Shown in pieces: positions 25,101 through 33,526 of a stretch of DNA of 64,000 nt. The translations under genes and the position numbers were made by a program. A model generated the notes under the pieces. The model ran no database searches. It was given only the letters and a program-made list of their open reading frames with translations, and was not told the DNA's origin. Numbering within the stretch: the stretch's first letter is position 1; the number at the start of each line of letters is the position of its first letter. Source of the stretch: Actinopolymorpha singaporensis (lineage in GTDB: Bacteria; Actinomycetota; Actinomycetes; Propionibacteriales; Actinopolymorphaceae); the NCBI RefSeq assembly GCF_900104745.1, contig NZ_LT629732.1, positions 4,079,981-4,143,980 on the forward strand. Direction: 5' to 3'.

Positions 25101-27278
25101 GTGACGACGACCGAGACCCACCCGAGGGACGGGGCCCTGGCGAGACTGGCCCGGTTCTGTTACCGGCGCCGCCGCCTGGTCCTCATGATCTGGATCGTGG
25201 GCGTGGCCGCCTTGGCGTTCGTCGGCTTCGGCTACGGTGCCGCCCCCGACAACGACTTCTCCGGCGGAAACACGAGCTCCGCCAAGGCGCAGACCCTGAT
25301 CGACAAGCACTTCCCCGAGCAGCAAGGGGACACGCTGACGCTGGCGATCAAGGCGGACAGGAGCGTCGACGATCCTTCCGTCCGGCAAAGGATCGAGAAG
25401 GTCATCGCCGACCTTGAGGCCTCGCCCATCACTGGGCCGGTCACCTCGCCATATCAGGACAAGAGCCTGGTGACGCCGGATCGCCACATCGCCCGTACGA
25501 TCATCCCGCTGACCGACAAGGACGTGGACACCTCCAAGGTCAAGCCACTGGTCGACACGGTCAAGGAAGCCTCCGGTGACGGCGTGACGCTGGCGCTGGG
25601 CGGAGACGAGGCAGCCAAGGCCGAGACACCCAAGCAGGGCCCGGCCGAAGGGGTCGGCGTACTGACAGCAGCGGTGATCCTGTTCATCGCCTTCGGGTCG
25701 CTGGTGGCAATGGGCCTGCCGATCGTGACCGCGTTGCTGGCGATCCTTGGTGGCATCGCCTCGATGAAGCTGGTGGGGTACGTCGTCCCCTCGCCGGACT
25801 TCACCGTGATCATGGCCGCGATGGTCGGGCTCGGTGTCGGCATCGACTACGCGTTGTTCATCGTGACGCGCTACAAGGACAACCTGCAGGACGGCGACGA
25901 GCCGGAGAACGCCACGGTCAAGGCCATCACAACCGCCGGTCACGCCGTGCTGTTCGCGGGCACGACCGTCGTGATCGCGTTGCTGGGCCTGATCGTCATG
26001 GGGCAGCGGCTGATGACCGGAGTGGCCGTCGCCACGTCCGTGATCGTGCTGGTGACGATGATCGCCGCGGTGACCCTGCTGCCGGCGTTCCTGGGCTTCA
26101 CCGGCCGCAGGATCAACTCGCTCCGGCTGCCCCGTCGCACCGTCCGCCGCGAGCCTGTCGGCGCCGCGTCCCAGGAACGCCGGGACCTCGCAGTGCGATG
26201 GGCCGGAGTGGTGCAGCGCAGGCCACTGGTCGCCGCGATGCTGGCCGGCGTGGCTCTGCTGGTGCTGGCCGCCCCCACGCTGTCGATGCGGCTGAGCCTT
26301 CCCGACGCCAGCGTCCAGCCCCACGACAGGAGCAGCTACGTCTCGTACAGGATCGTCTCCGAGGGCTTCGGTCCCGGCTTCAGCGCACCTCTGATCTTCG
26401 CCACGAAGCTCGACGCCGAGCACGCGGATCTGCGTCCCGTGGTCGAAGCGGTCAGCAGGACCAAGGGCATCGCCTACGTCACCCAGCCACGGGTCAGCAA
26501 GGACGGACAGGCCGCGACCTTCATGGCCTTTCCGAAGACCGGATATCAGGATGCGGCCACAGCGGACCTGGTGCACCGGCTCCGCGGTGACGTACTGCCC
26601 AAGGCGCCCAGCGGCGAAGGGATCTACATCGGCGGCCCGAACGCCGCCACGATCGACTACGCCGATCAGGTCAACTCGCGCCTGCCCCTGATGATCGCGG
26701 TCGTCATCGCGGTGTCCATGGTGCTGCTGACCGCGCTGGTCCGGTCGGTCACGATCGCGCTGCAGGCCGCTGTGATGAACCTGCTGTCGATCGGTGCCGC
26801 CTACGGTGTGATCGTCGCGGTGGTGCAGTGGGGCTGGTTCGGCTCGGCGCTCGGTTTCCCCACCGCGATGCCGATCACGACCTGGGTGCCGATGATGATC
26901 TTCCCGGTCCTGTTCGGCCTGTCCATGGACTACGAGGTCTTCCTGATCTCGCGGGTCCGGGAGGAGTACGAGCGCACCGGTGACACTCGAACGGCCGTCG
27001 CCGCCGGATTGGCCCGGACCGCCAAGCTCATCACCGCCGCGGCCGCCATCATGATCGCCGTCTTCACCACCTCCCTGCTGGGACCGGACGTCGCCGTCAA
27101 ACAGGGGGGCCTGGGTATGGCCGTCGCCGTGCTCATCGACGCCACCATCGTCCGGATGGTTCTTGTCCCCGCGGTGATGGAACTGTGCGGTAAGGCCAAC
27201 TGGTGGATGCCGGGGCGCCGGGCATCGAAGCCGACGCCGATCCCACCGGCCAGGGCCAGGGAAGAGGCCGGTGTCTGA
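25101..27278 (+). CDS. MMPL family RND transporter
   Basis: This is a 725-residue inner-membrane exporter. It shows the duplicated RND layout: a first span (RLVLMIWIVGVAALAFVGFGYG), an extracytoplasmic loop (SGGNTSSAKAQTLIDKHFPEQ), a membrane bundle with MVGLGVGIDYALFIVTRYKDNL, then a second loop and bundle ending with FGLSMDYEVFLISRVREEYERTGDTRTAVAAGLARTAK. The conserved GxxxDY motifs of the proton pathway are present twice. The GTG has GAGGAG upstream; an earlier frame start gives an implausible N-terminus. Such proteins export lipids, siderophores or drugs. The upstream palindrome shared with the two-component system suggests induction by that system. Confidence 0.92.
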   Translation: MTTTETHPRDGALARLARFCYRRRRLVLMIWIVGVAALAFVGFGYGAAPDNDFSGGNTSSAKAQTLIDKHFPEQQGDTLTLAIKADRSVDDPSVRQRIEKVIADLEASPITGPVTSPYQDKSLVTPDRHIARTIIPLTDKDVDTSKVKPLVDTVKEASGDGVTLALGGDEAAKAETPKQGPAEGVGVLTAAVILFIAFGSLVAMGLPIVTALLAILGGIASMKLVGYVVPSPDFTVIMAAMVGLGVGIDYALFIVTRYKDNLQDGDEPENATVKAITTAGHAVLFAGTTVVIALLGLIVMGQRLMTGVAVATSVIVLVTMIAAVTLLPAFLGFTGRRINSLRLPRRTVRREPVGAASQERRDLAVRWAGVVQRRPLVAAMLAGVALLVLAAPTLSMRLSLPDASVQPHDRSSYVSYRIVSEGFGPGFSAPLIFATKLDAEHADLRPVVEAVSRTKGIAYVTQPRVSKDGQAATFMAFPKTGYQDAATADLVHRLRGDVLPKAPSGEGIYIGGPNAATIDYADQVNSRLPLMIAVVIAVSMVLLTALVRSVTIALQAAVMNLLSIGAAYGVIVAVVQWGWFGSALGFPTAMPITTWVPMMIFPVLFGLSMDYEVFLISRVREEYERTGDTRTAVAAGLARTAKLITAAAAIMIAVFTTSLLGPDVAVKQGGLGMAVAVLIDATIVRMVLVPAVMELCGKANWWMPGRRASKPTPIPPARAREEAGV

Positions 27279-27291
27279 CCGGACCCGGACC

Positions 27292-27329
27292 CGGAGTGCG
27301 GGGAGCCTCGGGTGGTTCCCCGCACTCCG
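27292..27329. terminator. Strong bidirectional hairpin between MMPL and lacI-type genes
   Basis: CGGAGTGCGGGG at 27292-27303 pairs exactly with CCCCGCACTCCG at 27318-27329 (12 bp stem, 14 nt loop). It lies 13 nt after the exporter stop and downstream of the convergent LacI gene, so it can serve both. Confidence 0.7.
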
Positions 27330-27412
27330 AGCCCCGAACATGCATCACCGAGACGGGCGGTCGAGCGCCGCGAAGACAGGACCGCCATCGGACCCAAGAT
27401 CCGCAAGCCGAT

Positions 27413-28426
27413 CTACCTGTCACCAGCGTTGCTTGACGAGGCACCAGCTTCGTCACTGCGGTCGATCAGCGTCGAGGAAACTCGGGTGTGAGTGAAACCG
27501 GCGTTGTGGCTGGTCAATCGGCGGAAGAGCGTTTCCGCGGCGGCGCGGCCGATCTCTTCGATGTCCTGCATCACGACGGTGATGCCGCCGCGGATCACAT
27601 CGGCGAGTGGGAAGTCGTCGAACCCCGCGACTTCAATCGGATCAGCCGACGGCAACGCCCGAACAAGCGTGGTGGCCGACAGTGAACTCGCCGCGACGAG
27701 CGCGGTCGGCGGTGCCGGCGAGGACCGCCAGTAGTGCAGCTGCTTTCGCAGCTGGTCGACGTCCTGCTCCTGGCGAAAGACGATGCTTGGGTCGTCCTTG
27801 AGATCGCGGCGGGCAAGGGCGGCGCGGTATCCCTCGAAGCGTTCCTGTTGGGTGAACAGGTCAGCTGGGTCGCCAACGAAGCCGATGCGCCGGTGGCCAC
27901 GCCGGACCAGGAAGTCGACCAGGTCCCCTACGCCGCGCCGATTGTCGCAGAACACCGTGTCGGTTTCGACACCGTCGATCGGACGATCCACACAGACCAC
28001 GGGAACAGTACTGGACAGGCGTTGCAGAAATCGACTGCCGACACCGGTCGGCCACAGCAGGAGGCCGTCGACCTGGCGGGACAACAGTGACTCGATGACG
28101 CCTTGTTCAAGGCCCGGATCGTGGTGGGTGAGCGAGACCGTCAGCGTCGACTCGTGCTGGCTGGCCACCCGTTCGATCGCCCGTGCCAACCGTGCCTGGA
28201 CCGGCTCGGAGATGTCTTCGCACACATAACCGATCGACCGAGTGACGTGCTTGCGAAGCACCCGCGCAGCCGAGTTCGGTCGATAGTCCAATGCTTGGAT
28301 TGAGGCCTGCACGCGTGCCCGCATCGACTCGCTTACGGCCCGCTCGCTGTTCAATACCCGGGAGACCGTCTTGACCGCAACGCCAGCATGGCGTGCGACG
28401 TCGTGAATCGTCGGCCGTCCGGTCAT
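27413..28426 (-). CDS. LacI family transcriptional repressor
   Basis: This is a 337-residue repressor: an N-terminal LacI helix-turn-helix (PTIHDVARHAGVAVKTVSRVLNSERAVSESMRARV), the hinge (LDYRPNSAARVLRK), and a sugar-binding core (DGLLLWPTGVGS, VVCVDRPIDGVETDTVFCDN, RGHRRIGFVGDP, VAGFDDFPLADVIRGGITVV). The inner ATG is chosen because it has GGAGG just upstream and begins directly before the DNA-binding helix; an ATG 39 nt earlier is possible. It diverges from a GH32-like glycosidase gene, its probable target, with candidate sites in the shared intergenic region. Confidence 0.9.
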   Translation of the reverse strand: MTGRPTIHDVARHAGVAVKTVSRVLNSERAVSESMRARVQASIQALDYRPNSAARVLRKHVTRSIGYVCEDISEPVQARLARAIERVASQHESTLTVSLTHHDPGLEQGVIESLLSRQVDGLLLWPTGVGSRFLQRLSSTVPVVCVDRPIDGVETDTVFCDNRRGVGDLVDFLVRRGHRRIGFVGDPADLFTQQERFEGYRAALARRDLKDDPSIVFRQEQDVDQLRKQLHYWRSSPAPPTALVAASSLSATTLVRALPSADPIEVAGFDDFPLADVIRGGITVVMQDIEEIGRAAAETLFRRLTSHNAGFTHTRVSSTLIDRSDEAGASSSNAGDR

Positions 28427-28449
28427 CTTGCCTCCGTCTCCAGCAGATT

Positions 28450-28746
28450 GTGACACCGATGTCACCGACCCTCACCAGGTCAAACGCCAGCCCGAAAGCA
28501 TGATTCCACGATCGATGCCATCGCGACGACCCGTGTAAGCGCATCAAACTGTCCTACGATAGACAACGCTCTCGAAGCCAGGGAGGACTGGGCGACGTCG
28601 GTGCGTGGCCGACACGGCCGCGGTCGGGCTGCCGGCGGTGACCGCTGGGTGTGCCAGGGGGACCGTGACAACCCCCGAGACGGTGGCGTCGCGCTCCGCG
28701 GGGCGCTGATGGTGTCCTACCGCCGTGATCATCTTCATCGCTTTCA
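28450..28746. promoter_or_regulatory. lacI-GH32 intergenic region with candidate operators
   Basis: The 391-bp region between the divergent genes contains no gene. GTGACA-CCGA-TGTCAC (28450-28465) is a perfect inverted repeat 24 bp before the repressor start. TGTAAGCGCATCA (28534-28546) and, on the minus strand, TGAAAGCG (28739-28746) both resemble half of the TGWAARCG LacI-family operator. A TACGAT hexamer at 28555-28560 could be a -10 element. Confidence 0.35.
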
Positions 28747-28817
28747 ACGGAGTTCGTTGCCGGCTTGCGGACCGACATTTGATCGCCGTCGCCGAACGAG
28801 ACAAGGAGATCGAATCT

Positions 28818-30209
28818 ATGCCCCGGCTCTACTACCAGCACCCGGAGACCTGGTTCGGGGACTGTATGCCCGTCTTCGCCGATGGCGCGTACCAACTCTT
28901 CCACCAGCGGGACACCCGACAACCTGGCCCGTTCGGCGAACCGTTCGGATGGGCGCTCGCCCGGACCACCGACTTCGTCAGCTACACCGACCTGGGGGAA
29001 GTGGTGCTGCGAGGCGGCGACAAGGATCAAGATCAGTTCATCTTCGCGGGCAGCGTGTTCGAAGCGAACGGTCGCTATCACGCCTTCTACACCGGTTACA
29101 ACCGGGACCACGCGGCAGCGGGCAAGCCGGCCCAGGTATTGATGCATGCCGTCAGCGAGGACCTGGGGACGTGGACCAAGATCAACGGCGACCTGTTGCC
29201 GCCGCAGGAGGGCTATGACCCCGACAACTGGCGCGATCCGTTCGTGCTGCGGGATGACGAGAACGACCGATGGGTCATGATTCTCGGCGCCCGGAAGGGA
29301 TCCGACCTTCGCGCTGTCACCGGCCGTACGGTGTGGTTTACCTCGACCGACCTGGAATCCTGGGCCTTTCAGGGCGATTTCTGGGCACCGGATCTCTACA
29401 CCATGCACGAGATGCCGGACCTTTTCCGCATCGGGGATCGCTGGTACCTGCTGACCACTGAATACAGCGATCGCAGCAAGACCGTCTACCGCAGCAGCGA
29501 GAGCCTCCATGGTCCGTGGAGCGCGCCGGTGGATGACGGCATCGACGGTCGCGCCTACTACGCCGCGCGGTCGGCCTCAGACGGTGAGCATCGCTACCTT
29601 TTCGGTTGGGTCGCGACCAAGGAAGGCGAAACTGATCTTGGTGCATGGCAGTGGGGCGGAACGCTGGTGGTGCACGAGGTGTACCAGCGAGCAGATCACT
29701 CACTTGGGGTCCGTATCCCCGAGACCGTCCGGGCGGCACTGGGCCGGCCGGAGAGCTTGATCACCGACCCCGTGACTCTGGGGTCCCCGGATGGCCGGCA
29801 GGTCAGACGACTTGGTGAGCTACCGGCCGAGGACCCGTACGTGATCAGTCTGCGCATCACGCCGCAGTCCCCGCGTAGCTTTGCTCTCAGGCTGTTCGAG
29901 GACGACACCGCAACCGACGGCTATGCCTTCACCTTCCGCGCCGGGGAGCGCAGGATCGACTTCGACCGGATCCCGAACTATCCCTGGTACCGCTACGACA
30001 ATCGCGGCTCGGAGCGTCCGTTCACCGTCGAGCCGGGGCGGGGCTACGACATCGACGTCGTTGTGGACGGCACGATCGCGACCCTGTACGTCGACGGGGT
30101 GGCGCTGAACGTGCGCGCCTATGATCGGCCGGGTCGTTACCTGTCTGTGGACGTGGTGGACGGCACGGTCACCATCGCCCGGGCTGAGCTCGCAAGCCCG
30201 GGGGAGTAG
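28818..30209 (+). CDS. GH32-like glycoside hydrolase (beta-fructosidase clan)
   Basis: This is a 463-residue protein with no signal peptide, so probably an intracellular glycosidase. The five-bladed GH32/GH43 propeller pattern is seen: candidate nucleophile Asp15 in WFGDCMP (GH32 normally reads WMNDPNG), the transition-state Asp140 in NWRDPFV, and acid/base Glu198 in HEMPDLF (normally ECPDLF). A C-terminal beta-sandwich follows (about 350-463: RSFALRLFEDD, FDRIPNYPWYRYDN, YLSVDVVDGTVTIARAEL). The ATG has AAGGAGAT 7 nt upstream. It is controlled by a divergent LacI repressor but lacks its own transporter nearby. Sucrose or fructan breakdown is plausible, yet the unusual nucleophile motif leaves the substrate open. 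Confidence 0.82.
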   Translation: MPRLYYQHPETWFGDCMPVFADGAYQLFHQRDTRQPGPFGEPFGWALARTTDFVSYTDLGEVVLRGGDKDQDQFIFAGSVFEANGRYHAFYTGYNRDHAAAGKPAQVLMHAVSEDLGTWTKINGDLLPPQEGYDPDNWRDPFVLRDDENDRWVMILGARKGSDLRAVTGRTVWFTSTDLESWAFQGDFWAPDLYTMHEMPDLFRIGDRWYLLTTEYSDRSKTVYRSSESLHGPWSAPVDDGIDGRAYYAARSASDGEHRYLFGWVATKEGETDLGAWQWGGTLVVHEVYQRADHSLGVRIPETVRAALGRPESLITDPVTLGSPDGRQVRRLGELPAEDPYVISLRITPQSPRSFALRLFEDDTATDGYAFTFRAGERRIDFDRIPNYPWYRYDNRGSERPFTVEPGRGYDIDVVVDGTIATLYVDGVALNVRAYDRPGRYLSVDVVDGTVTIARAELASPGE

Positions 30210-30242
30210 GAAGCTGACGAACGCAAGGAGCACCGGGCATGA

Positions 30243-30365
30243 TCACAAGCCGCGGAACGGGCGTTGCGTCGCCTCGGCAAGGGTGACCAGCTGGCGTGGA
30301 AACGTGTCGCTGTGGCGATCGACGAACTGGCCGGCGAGCCGAGGCCGGACGGTTGCTATGTGCTG
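30243..30365 (+). pseudogene. Remnant of a RelE/ParE-type toxin gene
   Basis: With no start codon in frame (a TGA lies immediately upstream), this stretch translates as QAAERALRRLGKGDQ, then AWKRVAVAIDELAGEPRPDG. That matches the middle of RelE/ParE toxins (ALRRLPKDxQxxIxxAIDALAxDPRPPG). The frame then runs into the 3' end of the opposite methyltransferase. No antitoxin is seen. It is best read as a decayed toxin-antitoxin fragment at the boundary of the polysaccharide locus. Confidence 0.4.
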
Positions 30366-31093
30366 CAGGCGGGTTTGACGGCGACGCGGGCGCCACTGTC
30401 GTCGATCCGGATCAGGAACGGCATCGGAGGATGTTCCTCGAAGTACTCGTCCGTGGCTTCTGCCACGCCGTTCCACCAGGCGTAGTCATCCAGGATGAGC
30501 ACGCCCCCGGGTGCCAGTCGCGGGTAGAGGTGGCGCAGTTCGTGGCGGCTGGACTCGTACCAGTCCGTGTCCAGGCGTAACACGGCGATGGTCTCGGGCG
30601 CCTGGTCGGGAACCGTGTCCTCGACCCGGCCGGCGACGAAGTGGACGCGAGATGGCGGATATGCCACGCCACCCATGACGGCGCGTACGTCCTCAAGCGA
30701 AGCGCGTGCCTGCAGCAGGTCGGCCGCCCGGCCGGTCTCCGAGGCCAGGAGATCGGCGGCCGACTCGCCGGTCCAGCGGATGTCCCTTTCCGTGGGGCGG
30801 GGCATGCCCTCGAAGGTGTCGAACAAGTAGATCTCGCGGTCGAGGACGCCGAGGTCCAGCAACGTCCTGGCCACGGCCTGCATGCTGCCCCCGCGCCATA
30901 CCCCGCATTCGACGATCGCTCCCGGCACGCCCGACCGGACCATGTAGCGGATGGCATCTGCCAAGGCGTGGACCGCCTCGGGCGAGGTCATCGTGAACGG
31001 CTCGACCGCCCGGAAGAGTTCGACCGAGGACGACGGCAGGTCGGCAGGTTCCCGGGGCTGGATCTGGTTCAGTCGGTAACCCAGGCTGCGCAA
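30356..31093 (-). CDS. TylF/MycF-type sugar O-methyltransferase (start uncertain)
   Basis: This is a SAM-dependent methyltransferase of the macrocin O-methyltransferase group, which methylates sugar hydroxyls. Evidence: IVECGVWRGGSM in the SAM-binding loop, YLFDTFEGMPRPTERD, AVLRLDTDWYESSRHELRHLYPRLAPGGVLILDDYAWW with the paired metal-binding aspartates. The only listed start is a TTG at 31093 without a good ribosome site. The frame stays open and protein-like upstream (RQSPWVRSTIERAGNRL) to a TGA near 31206 but has no ATG or GTG there, so the true start is unresolved. It is last in a leftward operon of polysaccharide genes and probably decorates the surface glycan. Confidence 0.85.
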   Translation of the reverse strand: MRSLGYRLNQIQPREPADLPSSSVELFRAVEPFTMTSPEAVHALADAIRYMVRSGVPGAIVECGVWRGGSMQAVARTLLDLGVLDREIYLFDTFEGMPRPTERDIRWTGESAADLLASETGRAADLLQARASLEDVRAVMGGVAYPPSRVHFVAGRVEDTVPDQAPETIAVLRLDTDWYESSRHELRHLYPRLAPGGVLILDDYAWWNGVAEATDEYFEEHPPMPFLIRIDDSGARVAVKPACST

Positions 31094-31172
31094 GAGCCGG
31101 TTGCCGGCACGTTCGATCGTGGATCGAACCCAGGGCGACTGCCTGACCGGGCCCGACGTAGGGACGGCGTTG

Positions 31173-32006
31173 TCAACGATGGTGAGCTCCAGATGACGAG
31201 AGGCTCATCGTGTGAGCAGGAAGCCGGAACGAATGTCGTACGGGGTGGAAGGCCCGCCGTCCACCGGGTCGCTGCAACTCGGCGGTGATGGTCTCGTGCT
31301 GGATCGCAGTGGCGTTGGCGGCGAAGTACCTGTCCTCGACCGGATCGTCCCAGCTGCGACGGAAGCCGGTGTCGACGAGAGGGAACCCCAGCGACTGCAC
31401 GACAAGAGGCAGCCGAAGCTCGTCGTGACAGAGCTCAGGTGGATCGATCCGTGCGTACGCGTCCAGAAACGCCCGTGAAAAGGCCGGCCCGCAGCCGATA
31501 CATCCGAGTGGCTCGTCCTGGTAGCCCCATGTCAGCCGAGCGTATGACAGCAGTGACTCCCATTCTCGAAGTCCTTCGGGCGTCCGCAGCCACTCCCAGG
31601 ACCCGAGCAACCGCGGCAGCGGCGTCAGGCAGGTGAGCGCGACCGCGTCAGGTGGCACGTCGGCGTACACCCGATCCAGACTGTCGAGGAGCAGCAGGTC
31701 CCACTCGACGAGGTGCGCGACGTCGAAGTCCAGATGCCGCCCCACCTCGCGGTACCACGCCGCCAGGGCGAGGTCGCCGTGTTTCCAGTTCCATCGGCCT
31801 GGGCGAGGAGAGACGTACAGGCTGTCAAGCCCGAGGAGAGGTATGGCTCCGTACCGAAGGAGAGCTTGACGACCTCCAGGTCCTCCGCCATACAGGCCGT
31901 GCACCTGGAGCCCAGGGTTGAGGGAACGTAGCAGGGCCACACCCGAGCGGCAGATGAGCGGATTCCGGTCGAATCGGAAGACGACGATGCGGTTGACCAA
32001 GGTCAT
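31173..32006 (-). CDS. Putative glycosyltransferase
   Basis: This is a 277-residue protein I assign to glycosyltransferases on general fold and context only. It begins RIVVFRFDRNPLICRSGVALLRSLNPGLQVHGLYGG, has HLVEWDLLLLDSLDRVYADVP, where an acidic cluster could bind a nucleotide-sugar metal ion, and ends with CHDELRLPLVVQSLGFPLVDTGF. No signal or membrane span. The ATG overlaps the flippase stop as ATGA, so it is co-translated within the leftward part of the polysaccharide locus. The downstream methyltransferase probably acts on the same glycan. Confidence 0.65.
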   Translation of the reverse strand: MTLVNRIVVFRFDRNPLICRSGVALLRSLNPGLQVHGLYGGGPGGRQALLRYGAIPLLGLDSLYVSPRPGRWNWKHGDLALAAWYREVGRHLDFDVAHLVEWDLLLLDSLDRVYADVPPDAVALTCLTPLPRLLGSWEWLRTPEGLREWESLLSYARLTWGYQDEPLGCIGCGPAFSRAFLDAYARIDPPELCHDELRLPLVVQSLGFPLVDTGFRRSWDDPVEDRYFAANATAIQHETITAELQRPGGRRAFHPVRHSFRLPAHTMSLSSSGAHHR

Positions 32007-33526
32007 GCCACTTCCGGGCGTACGTCGTCGACTCGGCTGCCCCAGACTGCCCGCACCGAGGACAACGTCATGTCCAAGGTCTCGGTGACCAGGCGCCGGT
32101 TCAGTACGAGGACCAGGACGAGATATGCGGCCGCTGCCAGCGTGCCGCCGCACAAGCCCGCGACGAGATCCGACCCCAGAGCCCGGGTCGTGAACCAACC
32201 TGCCGCGCCCGCGGCGATGCCCGCGCTCACCGGGGCGGCGAGCTGACCAGTCAGCCGGACCTGTGTCCGGGCAGCCGTGGCTCGCCCCAGGACCACCGCC
32301 TCGACAAGGTTCGACGCCAGCCAGCCCATCCCCACGGCGACGACGCCGATCCACGGCAACGCCACGAGGACGACCAGGAACTGCACGAGTGTCTGGAGGA
32401 GGGATGCGCGGAGAACGGCCGCCGCGTCGCCGACCGCATACAGGTAGCCCTGGGTGGCGACCGACACCGACCCGCCTACGCAGAGCCCCAGGCAGGCGGC
32501 TGGGAGGACGGTGGCGGCGTCGCGCCATGGCACACCGAACAGGCCGGGGACCAGACCCGGTGCCGAGGCGGCCAACCCGGTGAGAACGAGCCCGCTGGCG
32601 ACGGTGGTCACACCGACAGCGCGCTCGATGAGCGGCCCGGGATCAGCTTTCTGCGCGAGCAGTTGCGACATGGTCGGGAACGAGACACGGAAGGTGGCGC
32701 CGAGGAGGAGATACGGCACCTCGAGCAGCCTTCTCGCTATCGTCACCAAACCCAGGGTCGATACGGTCGTCAGCGCCACGATGGCGGTGTTGAGTCCCTG
32801 ATCGCGCACGAGCTGGACAGCGGTCACCGCCTGGAAGCGGATCCCGAAGGCCATGAGGCCCCGTACCCGCTGCCATGCGAACCGAGGCGACGGGACTCCG
32901 ACCGGACTCGCCCACGCCATGGCGGCCACGCCGACAGCGGCGCGTACCGGCGCGGCACTGGCCATTCCCCACACTCCGGCGCCGGCCAGGACCCAGACGA
33001 TCGCCCACAGGTTGAACACGATCACCTGGGTCACCTCGACGATCGCCAGTCGGCGATAGGCCAGGGCGCGCTCGAGGACGATCCTGCCGGGGATCTGCAA
33101 CGCCAGGAACGGCGTGGAGGCAACGACGACCGCGGTCACCCACCCAGTCCGTCCGAACAACGGCGCCACGCCGGCAACTCCGGCTGCGAGCACGATCGCA
33201 ACGGAGACCTGCAGTCCGCTCAGGGCACGAAGGTCCGCACGGTCCGGTTGCTCCGGGCGCCGGATGAGTCCCGCGCCCAGCCCGCCGTCGGCGAACAGGT
33301 TCACGAACGTCACGAACGCCAGCCCGACGGCCACCGCGCCGAAATCTGTCGGCATCAGCAAACGGGCCAGCACCACCTGACCGATGAAGCCGACAAGCAT
33401 GATCCCGAGTCCGCGGGAGCCAACCACGAACAGCCCGGCCAGCGCGCGCTGCCTCAACCCGTCCCGGGCGAGCCCATCCTCCGCGTCCTGGCCCTGTGAC
33501 GTGCCCGGATGCTGCGCCGTGGTCAC
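32003..33526 (-). CDS. Polysaccharide flippase, Wzx/MOP family
   Basis: This is a 507-residue integral membrane protein with about 12-14 spans and the MOP/polysaccharide-export pattern at the N-terminus (RGLGIMLVGFIGQVVLARLLMPTDFGAVAVGLAFVTFVNLFADGGLGAGLIRRPE). Such flippases move lipid-linked oligosaccharide repeat units across the cytoplasmic membrane. The GTG start overlaps the upstream glycosyltransferase stop (GTGA); longer in-frame starts lie inside that gene. With a Wzy-like polymerase at 38 kb and several glycosyltransferases it completes a Wzx/Wzy-type assembly line. Confidence 0.88.
   Translation of the reverse strand: MTTAQHPGTSQGQDAEDGLARDGLRQRALAGLFVVGSRGLGIMLVGFIGQVVLARLLMPTDFGAVAVGLAFVTFVNLFADGGLGAGLIRRPEQPDRADLRALSGLQVSVAIVLAAGVAGVAPLFGRTGWVTAVVVASTPFLALQIPGRIVLERALAYRRLAIVEVTQVIVFNLWAIVWVLAGAGVWGMASAAPVRAAVGVAAMAWASPVGVPSPRFAWQRVRGLMAFGIRFQAVTAVQLVRDQGLNTAIVALTTVSTLGLVTIARRLLEVPYLLLGATFRVSFPTMSQLLAQKADPGPLIERAVGVTTVASGLVLTGLAASAPGLVPGLFGVPWRDAATVLPAACLGLCVGGSVSVATQGYLYAVGDAAAVLRASLLQTLVQFLVVLVALPWIGVVAVGMGWLASNLVEAVVLGRATAARTQVRLTGQLAAPVSAGIAAGAAGWFTTRALGSDLVAGLCGGTLAAAAYLVLVLVLNRRLVTETLDMTLSSVRAVWGSRVDDVRPEVA

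Noticed and set aside
24726-27341. 871-codon open frame on the minus strand across the MMPL gene
   Set aside because: It is the antisense shadow of the transporter: rich in Gly, Arg, Asp and His with no domain pattern, and no ribosome site.
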